Origin: JBFLXB01 sp964570625
Lineage (GTDB): Bacteria > Nitrospirota > Nitrospiria > 2-01-FULL-66-17
Length of the DNA stretch: 64,000 nt
Direction: 5' to 3'
NCBI GenBank assembly: GCA_964570625.1
Contig: CAZMYW010000002.1
Location: 54,354-118,353, forward strand
The notes below the pieces were generated by a model. The model did no database searches, was not told the origin of the DNA, and saw only the letters and a program-made list of their open reading frames with translations. Position numbers and translations under genes: made by a program. Positions 1 through 8,591 of this stretch are shown piece after piece. Within the stretch, counting starts at the first letter, position 1; every line of letters begins with the position of its first letter.

Positions 1-23
1 GTAGAGTCGCATGGCGTCGCGCC

Positions 24-1178
24 ATGGCGGCGGGGCTCGTGTTCTTCCTGCTCGCGACGAACGTCGCGGTTTCGTGGGCGAAAGAATCCCTGGCGGACCG
101 TATTGCCAAGGAGCGCCAAGAACTGTCGGTGCTTCAAGAAGAGTTGGATCGAATCAAGAAACAGCGTGACCGCGTGCAGTCCAAGGAACGGACAGTGGCG
201 GTGCGGCTTCGAGAGTCGGAACGGGTGTTGACGATTCAACGTCGCGCGCTCCGACTCGCAGAGTTGAGCGTGGACCACAAAGATCAGGAAATCGCGGATG
301 CGGTGCGCGCACTGTCGGGGTTCCAGGCGCGAGCCGAAGAGACCCGTCGAGTGGCCCGAACGCGGGTTCGCGAACTGGCGAAGTGGCGAGGAGTGTACGA
401 CGGCACTGTGGTGATGGCTGCCGCGCCGGCGGAGATGACCATCCGCTACGACACGGTTCGACGGGTGGTTGCCCGGGACCGTCGTGTGGTGGTGGAGGCG
501 CAGGCTGCGGCGGTCTCGGTCTTGGAGCAGGTCCAGACCCTGGAGCGGTTACGACGAGACCTGGAACGAGATCGCGGTGAGGAGCGGGCTGCGCTCAAAG
601 CGGTTCTGTCCGAGCGGGAGGCCAGGAGTCGTCTGTTGGGCGAGCTTCGCACCGAGCGGGTCGCGTACTCCAAATCGATCCGGGATCTCGAAGACGCGTC
701 GCGACGGCTGGAAGCGCTCATCGGCGATCTGGTACGAGCATCCAAATCTCCCGCGGACGGCATTGGCCTGGCGAAGCTCAAGGGACGCCTGATCTGGCCG
801 GTACAAGGTGAGGTGGTAGGATTGTTCGGCCGTCACAAACACCCGCGGTTCGGCACCTACGTGGACCGTAAAGGGATTGAAATCAAAGTCGCGGATAAGG
901 AGGCGATCCGAGCGGTGGCTGACGGAATGGTTGCCTACGCGGATCGGGTCAAAGGGTATGGTATGGTAGTGATCGTAGATCATGGCGATCGGTTCCTCTC
1001 CCTGTATGCGAATGCGGGATCGGTCCAGGTCCGGCCGGGTCACGCGGTGGGGGCGGGCGAACCGCTCGGAGAGTCTTCGTCGGCGGAGAGTGACGGCCGG
1101 GTATACTTCGAATTGAGACACGGAGAAAGTCCGCTTAATCCACTGGGGTGGCTGCTGAAACGAGGAGGCAAGGAATGA
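24..1178 (+). CDS. envC: EnvC-like murein hydrolase activator (degenerate M23/LytM protein)
   Basis: The protein has an N-terminal hydrophobic export segment, a long Glu/Arg-rich coiled coil (about residues 25-245) and a C-terminal LytM/M23 fold (about 255-380). That is the EnvC/NlpD layout, whose members activate periplasmic amidases during septum splitting. The zinc-binding residues look lost: the usual H-x-G-x-D segment reads RKGIEI, and the HxH strand reads VYFELRH. An activator rather than an active endopeptidase is therefore inferred. The frame stays open to the left edge and encodes basic residues before this Met, so the true start may lie outside the window. It overlaps ctpA by 4 bp, a common arrangement for these two genes. 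Confidence 0.85.
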   Translation: MAAGLVFFLLATNVAVSWAKESLADRIAKERQELSVLQEELDRIKKQRDRVQSKERTVAVRLRESERVLTIQRRALRLAELSVDHKDQEIADAVRALSGFQARAEETRRVARTRVRELAKWRGVYDGTVVMAAAPAEMTIRYDTVRRVVARDRRVVVEAQAAAVSVLEQVQTLERLRRDLERDRGEERAALKAVLSEREARSRLLGELRTERVAYSKSIRDLEDASRRLEALIGDLVRASKSPADGIGLAKLKGRLIWPVQGEVVGLFGRHKHPRFGTYVDRKGIEIKVADKEAIRAVADGMVAYADRVKGYGMVVIVDHGDRFLSLYANAGSVQVRPGHAVGAGEPLGESSSAESDGRVYFELRHGESPLNPLGWLLKRGGKE

Positions 1179-2539
1179 CCAATTATCGACGCGCTGGGTG
1201 GGTACCGTTCGGCGTCTTCGTGGTGTTTGTCGCCGGGCTGCTGTCTGGGCGACTGTTGGAGGGGAAGGGCCTTGCCCAGCAGGGCGAGACCTATGAAGAG
1301 TTGCGGCCTTTTACGGAAGTGCTGAACAAGGTCCAACGCGACTACGTGGAAGAAACCACGACGCGCGACGTCGTGTACGGCGCGATTCGGGGGATGCTGA
1401 ATACGCTCGACCCGCACTCGGCGTTTATGCCTCCCGAGGTGTACAAAGAAATGCAGGTCGATACCAAAGGGGAATTCGGGGGTTTGGGCATCCAGATCGG
1501 CCTGAAAGACGAACGGCTGACCGTGATCGCCCCGATCGAGGGCACGCCGGCCGACCGTGCCGGTGTGCTGGCTGGGGATAAGATCGTGAAGATCGACGGC
1601 GCGACGACCAAGGATATGACCCTGATGGATGCCGTCAACAAGATGCGAGGCGCCAAAGGCACCAAGGTGACGTTGGCCCTCGAACGGGAAGGGACCACGT
1701 CTCTCCTTGATGTCACGCTCGTCCGCGAGATCATCAAGATCCAAAGCACCAAACACAAAGTGCTGGAGAACGGGATTGGGTACGTCAGACTGACGCAATT
1801 TCAGGAACAGACCGGGGAGGACTTGGCCAAAGCCCTCGACACCCTGCGGCAACAGCACATGCAGTCGTTGATTTTAGACCTTCGGAACAACCCGGGGGGC
1901 CTTCTAACGTCGGCGGTCGAGGTCTCTGAACAGTTTCTGCCGAAAGGCAAGGTGGTCGTCTCGATCAAAGGCCGTCAGGGAAAAGGTGAAGAGTACACGG
2001 CGGACGGCGACCATCCCATTCTGGATCTTCCGATGATCGTGCTCGTCAATGAAGGCAGCGCCAGTGCGTCGGAGATCGTGGCCGGTGCGATGCAAGATTG
2101 GGGACGGGCGGTGGTGGTGGGTACGACGACGTTCGGCAAAGGGTCGGTCCAGACGATCATCCCTCTGAGCGATGGATCGGCGGTCAGGTTGACGACGGCG
2201 AAGTACTTCACGCCGAAAGACCGATCGATCCAAAACACCGGTATCGACCCGACGATCGTGGTCCGGAACGCGGTGAAGGGGGACGTCAAACGTCAGGTGG
2301 TGCGCGAACAAGACCTGGAGCGCCACCTTGAAAATGAGTCCGCGCCTGGAGTTCCTGACCAGTCGCGTGAACCCGTGGAGATCGCCCCGATTCCTGATCT
2401 GCCGAAGGATGGCCCCGGCGCTGATGAAGATCTCCAGCTTCAAAAGGCTATCGAACTGCTGAAAAGTTGGGCGATATTCAAGGACCTTCTGAACCAGCCA
2501 GTTCCTCCGACAGAAGCCTCTCGGGGGAATGACACCTAA
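1175..2539 (+). CDS. ctpA: Carboxy-terminal processing protease (S41 family, CtpA)
   Basis: A 454-residue periplasmic serine protease of the S41/Prc family. It has an N-terminal signal or anchor (about residues 9-27), a PDZ domain around 80-165 and a tail-specific protease domain. The Ser-Lys dyad is visible: the GSASASE motif at 294-300 (Ser297 as likely nucleophile) and Lys322 in FGKGSVQ, 25 residues later as in Prc. The ATG at 1175 is preferred over an in-frame GTG at 1148. It sits behind a GAGGAGG ribosome site and overlaps the envC-like stop as ATGA, implying translational coupling. CtpA trims C termini of periplasmic substrates; here it is probably paired with cell-wall remodelling. Confidence 0.93.
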   Translation: MTNYRRAGWVPFGVFVVFVAGLLSGRLLEGKGLAQQGETYEELRPFTEVLNKVQRDYVEETTTRDVVYGAIRGMLNTLDPHSAFMPPEVYKEMQVDTKGEFGGLGIQIGLKDERLTVIAPIEGTPADRAGVLAGDKIVKIDGATTKDMTLMDAVNKMRGAKGTKVTLALEREGTTSLLDVTLVREIIKIQSTKHKVLENGIGYVRLTQFQEQTGEDLAKALDTLRQQHMQSLILDLRNNPGGLLTSAVEVSEQFLPKGKVVVSIKGRQGKGEEYTADGDHPILDLPMIVLVNEGSASASEIVAGAMQDWGRAVVVGTTTFGKGSVQTIIPLSDGSAVRLTTAKYFTPKDRSIQNTGIDPTIVVRNAVKGDVKRQVVREQDLERHLENESAPGVPDQSREPVEIAPIPDLPKDGPGADEDLQLQKAIELLKSWAIFKDLLNQPVPPTEASRGNDT

Positions 2540-2568
2540 CTATCTGAAATAACTATCGAATAAAACCA

Positions 2569-2597
2569 TTGATTTTTTTTGTCTCCTTCTGTACTAT
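2569..2597 (+). promoter_or_regulatory. Sigma-70-type promoter of groESL
   Basis: TTGATT at 2569-2574 and TACTAT at 2592-2597 are separated by 17 bp. The element ends 3 bp before the CIRCE operator, so a repressor there would block initiation. Confidence 0.8.
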
Positions 2598-2599
2598 CG

Positions 2600-2626
2600 T
2601 TAGCACTCATCATCGTTGAGTGCTAC
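2600..2626 (+). promoter_or_regulatory. CIRCE operator (HrcA binding site)
   Basis: TTAGCACTC at 2600-2608, a 9-bp spacer, then GAGTGCTAC at 2618-2626. This matches the CIRCE consensus (TTAGCACTC-N9-GAGTGCTAA) at all but the last base. CIRCE is the binding site of the heat-shock repressor HrcA, so groESL is predicted to be HrcA-controlled. No hrcA gene lies in the window. Confidence 0.95.
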
Positions 2627-2656
2627 TAATCACTAATGTCACAAGGAGGATAGTCG

Positions 2657-2950
2657 ATGGCTGCAGAAACGGCGGTTCGTAGGAAGGTCAATTTCAAACC
2701 GCTCAAGGAGCGGGTGTTCGTCAGCTACTCGGAGGAGCAGGACCGAACGAGCGGCGGACTGTATATCCCGGATGCTGCGAAAGAGAAACCACAGCGAGGA
2801 AGGATCGAGGCGGTGGGCAGCGAGGTCAAGTCGGTGAAGGTTGGGGACGAGGTCCTATTCGATAAGTATTCGGGGAGCAAGATTTCTTTCGAGAGCACCG
2901 ATTATTTGATTCTCAAGGAAGAAGACATTCTCGGAATTCTCGAGAAATGA
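2657..2950 (+). CDS. groES: Co-chaperonin GroES
   Basis: A 97-residue 10-kDa chaperonin. It shows the expected N-terminal strand (FKPLKERVFVSYSEEQDRTSGG), the mobile loop and the end ILGILEK. It forms the heptameric lid of GroEL. A strong AAGGAGG site lies 7 bp before the ATG. It is the first gene of the CIRCE-regulated groESL operon; groEL starts 65 bp downstream. Confidence 0.97.
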   Translation: MAAETAVRRKVNFKPLKERVFVSYSEEQDRTSGGLYIPDAAKEKPQRGRIEAVGSEVKSVKVGDEVLFDKYSGSKISFESTDYLILKEEDILGILEK

Positions 2951-3015
2951 CGCGTAGTCGACGGTTTCAACGCAACGAAAAATAAGAATCGTATCGCGAA
3001 AAGGGAGGAACAACG

Positions 3016-4650
<1,635 letters not shown>

Positions 4651-4674
4651 CCCGGGCTCGGTTCGACAGGCTGG

Positions 4675-4710
4675 GCGCGGCCCCCATGCATGGGGGCCGC
4701 GCATTTTTTT
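4675..4710 (+). terminator. Rho-independent terminator of groESL
   Basis: A perfect GC-rich stem with arms around 4675-4687 and 4690-4702 and almost no loop is followed by seven T residues (4704-4710). Confidence 0.93.
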
Positions 4711-4718
4711 CATCCGCG

Positions 4719-4748
4719 TTGACAGGCTCGAATTTCTTGGGCTAGGAT
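4719..4748 (+). promoter_or_regulatory. Sigma-70-type promoter of trxA
   Basis: A consensus TTGACA at 4719-4724 and TAGGAT at 4743-4748 with an 18-bp spacer lie directly behind the groESL terminator and 24 bp before the thioredoxin ATG. Confidence 0.8.
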
Positions 4749-4772
4749 GTTGCGGAGAAATCGGAGAACTCC

Positions 4773-5102
4773 ATGGGCCAAGCGGTAAAAGTCGATACGT
4801 CGACATGGGATGCGTTGGTGTTGAAGGCCAAGGGGTTGGTCATGGTAGACTTTTGGGCTGCGTGGTGCCGACCCTGCCAACTGATCGCCCCGACAATCGA
4901 GGAGTTGGCCATCGAGTACGATGGGCGGCTGACCGTCGGTAAACTTAACACCGACGAAAACCCCGACATCGCGAGCCGTTACCAGATCATGGGGATTCCG
5001 ACCTTAATGTTCTTCCGGGATGGAAAACCCGTCGAGAAGATCGTTGGGGCGGCCTCGAAACAACAGTTTAAAGACAAGATCGAGTCCCTCCTCGCGGCAT
5101 AG
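4773..5102 (+). CDS. trxA: Thioredoxin
   Basis: A 109-residue single-domain thioredoxin. The active site is W31-C32-R33-P34-C35, so CRPC replaces the classical CGPC. The cis-Pro loop GIPTLMFF is present. It reduces protein disulfides in the cytoplasm; no signal peptide is seen. The Gly-to-Arg change between the cysteines may shift the redox potential (inference). GGAGA lies 5 bp before the ATG, and the gene has its own promoter. Confidence 0.93.
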   Translation: MGQAVKVDTSTWDALVLKAKGLVMVDFWAAWCRPCQLIAPTIEELAIEYDGRLTVGKLNTDENPDIASRYQIMGIPTLMFFRDGKPVEKIVGAASKQQFKDKIESLLAA

Positions 5103-5138
5103 TCTCATCGCGGTTCGCTTCTAGCAGAGGGCGGGTGG

Positions 5139-6881
5139 ATGCTCCGTGATCTCCGAGTTCAGCACTTCGCCCTCTTCGATGACGTTCGTATCGCATTTGG
5201 CCCGCGCCTGAACGTCTTGACCGGCGAGACCGGGGCGGGCAAATCGCTCGTGGTCGACGCCGTGACCATCATTCGCGGCGGCCGCGCTTCCCCTGATTTG
5301 ATTCGCTCCGGGTGTGATGAGGCGATCGTCGAGGCCTGGTTTACCGTTCCCTCCGGATCGAGCGCGGCCGTTGAGCTCGCGGCGCTGGGATATCCCGCGG
5401 ACGAGGACCTGGTGGTCCAGCGGGTGTTGTCGGCTTCCGGGAGAGGACGTGTGTACGTCAACGGCCGTCCGACGTCGGTGGCCGCTCTGGCCCAGGTGAC
5501 CGGCCCGTTGATCGACCTGCATAGTCAACACGAGTACCAATCGCTTGCGCGATCGGATACGCCGCTCGTGGTGCTCGACGCCTACGCCCGCGTTGACGAT
5601 CTGCGGAGGGACTACGACCGCGCGTGGGCGGAGTGGTCCGTTCTTGATCAGGCTCTCGTATCCCGCTCATCGCGCGAGACGACAAGAAGTCGAGAGGTGG
5701 CGTTGCTCGCGCACGAGGTCGAAGAGCTCAATCAGGCTCACGTGCAACCTCATGAGTGGGACGATCTGGAACGCGAACGGACGATTCTTCGGCATGCCGG
5801 GCGTTTGCACGAGGTATCACGTAGCGCGTCCGACCGTTTACAGGCACAGGACGGCGGGGTGTTGGACGGCGTGAGGGGGATCGTCGCCGAATTGGGCGCG
5901 GTGGGCGCGATCGACCCCAAGTTGGCCGACGCGGCAGACCTCGCGGGGTCGGCACTCGTTCAACTGCAGGAGGTCGCAACGGTCCTCAGAGGATACGCGG
6001 ACAGATTCGACCACGACGAAGGTCGACTGGACGCTATCGAATCACGGTTGGCTGAGTTACAACGCCTTCGGCGAAAATACGGAGTTCCGGTGGACGAACT
6101 TCCCGCTCTGCTGGATCTGAAGCGCGGTCAGCTTGCCGGGTTTGAGCGTGATGCGGAGTCGGACCACACCTTGGGCCCGCAATCCGTTGCCGCACGGCGT
6201 CGCGTCGACACGTTGGCTGACGAGCTCCACCGTCGCCGGACGGACGCGTCGGCGACGGTGGAGTCCCTGGTTGATGTCGAACTGTCCCGCCTGGGCATGT
6301 CAGCCCGGTTCCACGTGGAGGTCGCGCCCCTGGGCGAGCCTGGGACGGTTGGATCCAGCGGGCGCGACCGAGTTGAGTTTCTCATCAGAACCAATCCAGG
6401 TGAGCCGGAAAAACCTCTTCGAAAAATCGCGTCGGGCGGAGAACTTTCGCGAGTGATGTTAGCTCTGAAATCGGTTTTGGCGAGTGTGGATTCGGTCCCC
6501 ACCTTGGTCTTCGACGAAGCGGATGCGGGGGTCGGCGGTGCGGTGGCGGAAGTGGTGGGCCGCCGCCTGAGGGCGATTGCGGATCACCGGCAGGTGCTCT
6601 GCGTCACGCACCTTCCCCAGGTGGCGAGCGGAGCCGACGCGCATTTTCTGGTGGCTAAATCAGTCGAACGCGGCCGGACGAGTACAGCGGTACGTCAACT
6701 CAGAGACCGAGCACGGGTGCGCGAGGTTGCGCGCATGCTGGCAGGTCAGCGAATCACCGCGACCGCTCTCCGACACGCGGAGGAAATGATTCGATTGGTT
6801 TCCGCACCGCCGGATCTGCGGGGCGCCGCCGAGGTCCTGACCCGTCCAGCTTGGACCAGCCCCCAAGACGCGGGTCCGTAA
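5139..6881 (+). CDS. recN: DNA repair protein RecN
   Basis: A 580-residue SMC-like ATPase for double-strand break repair. Walker A is GETGAGKS (residues 29-36). The middle is coiled coil. The C-terminal head carries the signature SGGELSRVMLALK and Walker B TLVFDEADAGVGG. Length is near the usual 550-570. The ATG follows a weak GGGCGGG site, 36 bp after trxA. It converges on the receiver gene, with two bases between stop codons. Confidence 0.95.
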   Translation: MLRDLRVQHFALFDDVRIAFGPRLNVLTGETGAGKSLVVDAVTIIRGGRASPDLIRSGCDEAIVEAWFTVPSGSSAAVELAALGYPADEDLVVQRVLSASGRGRVYVNGRPTSVAALAQVTGPLIDLHSQHEYQSLARSDTPLVVLDAYARVDDLRRDYDRAWAEWSVLDQALVSRSSRETTRSREVALLAHEVEELNQAHVQPHEWDDLERERTILRHAGRLHEVSRSASDRLQAQDGGVLDGVRGIVAELGAVGAIDPKLADAADLAGSALVQLQEVATVLRGYADRFDHDEGRLDAIESRLAELQRLRRKYGVPVDELPALLDLKRGQLAGFERDAESDHTLGPQSVAARRRVDTLADELHRRRTDASATVESLVDVELSRLGMSARFHVEVAPLGEPGTVGSSGRDRVEFLIRTNPGEPEKPLRKIASGGELSRVMLALKSVLASVDSVPTLVFDEADAGVGGAVAEVVGRRLRAIADHRQVLCVTHLPQVASGADAHFLVAKSVERGRTSTAVRQLRDRARVREVARMLAGQRITATALRHAEEMIRLVSAPPDLRGAAEVLTRPAWTSPQDAGP

Positions 6882-6883
6882 CC

Positions 6884-7294
6884 TCACGCGTTCCCCACGG
6901 CGGCCGGCGTGGTCTGCCGACGATCCAGGACTCGCCGAATGGTGGTCAGCATCTCGGTGATGTTGAACGGTTTCAGGAGGTAATCCGACGCTCCGAAGCG
7001 GATACCGTCAACCGCGGTCTTGAGTCCGCCGAAACCCGTGACAATTACCACTTCGGTCTCCTGGTGGTCGCGTTTGATCGCCTGCAGCACTTCAGTGCCA
7101 TGGAGTCCAGGCATTTTGAGATCGAGGGTAACCAGATCGATTCGGTGGATCTTCATCAGCGCGAGCGCGTCGCTGCCGTTTTCCGCCGTATAGACGTGAT
7201 AGAACGGCTTGAGAATCATTTTGAGCGATTCGCGAGGGCCGACTTCGTCGTCAACGACCAAGACATTGACATCTTCTCGAACGGTCTTTTCCAT
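6884..7294 (-). CDS. Single-domain response regulator (CheY-like receiver)
   Basis: A 136-residue receiver with no output domain. It has the acidic pocket D15-D16, phospho-acceptor Asp58 in LDLKMPG, switch Thr86 and Lys108 in LLKPF. The start at 7294 is chosen because GGAGG lies 6-8 bp upstream; a longer reading to 7477 adds a non-homologous, unconvincing N terminus. No histidine kinase gene is adjacent, so its partner is elsewhere and its function is unknown. Confidence 0.85.
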   Translation of the reverse strand: MEKTVREDVNVLVVDDEVGPRESLKMILKPFYHVYTAENGSDALALMKIHRIDLVTLDLKMPGLHGTEVLQAIKRDHQETEVVIVTGFGGLKTAVDGIRFGASDYLLKPFNITEMLTTIRRVLDRRQTTPAAVGNA

Positions 7295-7460
7295 AGCGCC
7301 TCCGTTGTCAGTCACCATGCCGTCAGCCTGTCGGGGCGACGTCGAGCAGACGGTAAGCATAGCAAAACAACGGCGAACGTCGAGTTGGTTTGCTACGCCA
7401 CACGCAAGGAAGCCGTCGGCCCTAGTGCTCCAATCACGCCGTTGGCGCGCTGCGCGTTCC

Positions 7461-7489
7461 TTGACCGCTTCCGGCAAAATCCGTACAAT
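7461..7489 (+). promoter_or_regulatory. Sigma-70-type promoter adjoining the start codon
   Basis: TTGACC at 7461-7466, a 17-bp spacer, and TACAAT at 7484-7489. The expected transcription start (about 7496) falls almost on the ATG at 7498, suggesting a leaderless or near-leaderless mRNA. Confidence 0.7.
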
Positions 7490-7497
7490 CCGCCGCC

Positions 7498-8283
7498 ATG
7501 AGAGTATGGAAGACCTGCGCGGTCTCTTTCGCCGCCGTCGTCGGCGTGCTCACCGGGGGGGCAGCGTGGGCGGAGCGCCCATTCCTTGCCACTGAACGCG
7601 GCACCATGCTCGATCACGGCGTGTCGAGCGCTCAATTTGGATTGGAAGCTGCACGGTTTTCCTCGAAGACCACGCGGTATACCGTCAAGACCGAACTGAC
7701 GTCGGGACTGTTGACCAATCTGAACTTTCGGGTCGAGGCGCCGTACCTCTTGACCACTGGAGACGGCGGCACGAAGGGCGAAGTGGGGGATGTCACCTTT
7801 CGCCCAAAGTTGCTGCTGCTCAAAGGGCGCGAAGCGAACCCGCTCTTTTTGGCGGCTGAACTGGTCCTGAAGTTTCCGAGCTGTGATGAGACGTCTACGG
7901 CCGCCGCGGTCACTCAGACCTGTACGGGAGAAGCGGATCTCGGCGTGTTGGCCATCGCCACCAAAGAGTTCCTCCCGGTGACCGTCCATCTGAACCTGGG
8001 CTATACCTTGGTCGGCAGCCCCCCAGGCGAAAACTTCGATGACGTGATCAGCTATTCGCTTGCGTTCGAGTATGACACGGTGCTTCCGGCAATCTCGGTC
8101 GTGACGGAGGTCGCGGGATCGACCAGTCGGGACTCGAGCGTGTCAGACGATCTGCTGGATGTGCTGATCGGGGTAACCTACGAGTTAAATCAACGAGTGG
8201 TCCTGGACAGCTCCCTCTCGGTGGGGCTGTCATCGCCGAGTGCAGATTATACGGCCGCACTCGGTGTATCCTACGTGTTTTAG
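7498..8283 (+). CDS. Outer-membrane beta-barrel protein (phenol-degradation MetA-like)
   Basis: A 261-residue exported protein. A signal peptide ends near AAWA-ERPF (about residue 25). Alternating amphipathic strands follow, and the C terminus is VSYVF, with the terminal Phe recognised by the BAM machinery. It resembles the Phenol_MetA_deg/transporter family of predicted barrels; the substrate cannot be told. No Shine-Dalgarno sequence is visible before the ATG, consistent with the promoter placement. Confidence 0.7.
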   Translation: MRVWKTCAVSFAAVVGVLTGGAAWAERPFLATERGTMLDHGVSSAQFGLEAARFSSKTTRYTVKTELTSGLLTNLNFRVEAPYLLTTGDGGTKGEVGDVTFRPKLLLLKGREANPLFLAAELVLKFPSCDETSTAAAVTQTCTGEADLGVLAIATKEFLPVTVHLNLGYTLVGSPPGENFDDVISYSLAFEYDTVLPAISVVTEVAGSTSRDSSVSDDLLDVLIGVTYELNQRVVLDSSLSVGLSSPSADYTAALGVSYVF

Positions 8284-8342
8284 GCGACCGCTGTGGCGAG
8301 CTGTGGGTGGCGAAGGCGCGAAGTCACCGCACGGCCCTGCCG

Positions 8343-8534
8343 TCAAACGGCCTTCCGGACCCGCTGAGATTTGAGACAACCGGTGCAGACCTTCAGCCGT
8401 TTCACCGACAGCCCTACGACTGCGTGAATCGAGTGGAGATTGGGCTGCCACACCTTTTTCGTCTTGTTGTTCGCGTGACTGACATTGAACCCCACCTGCC
8501 GTCCTTTACCGCAAATTTCACACCTGCGTGCCAT
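8343..8534 (-). CDS. rpmB: 50S ribosomal protein L28
   Basis: A 63-residue L28 of the zinc-binding type, with Cys pairs C5-x2-C8 and C50-x2-C53 and the N-terminal MARRCEICGK. It is part of the large ribosomal subunit. It is transcribed divergently from recG with a 57-bp gap. Confidence 0.96.
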   Translation of the reverse strand: MARRCEICGKGRQVGFNVSHANNKTKKVWQPNLHSIHAVVGLSVKRLKVCTGCLKSQRVRKAV

Positions 8535-8591
8535 GATGCACTCCGATCATCAAAGTTAAAGGTCGTAAACCATAACATGGGCTTCTAAAAA

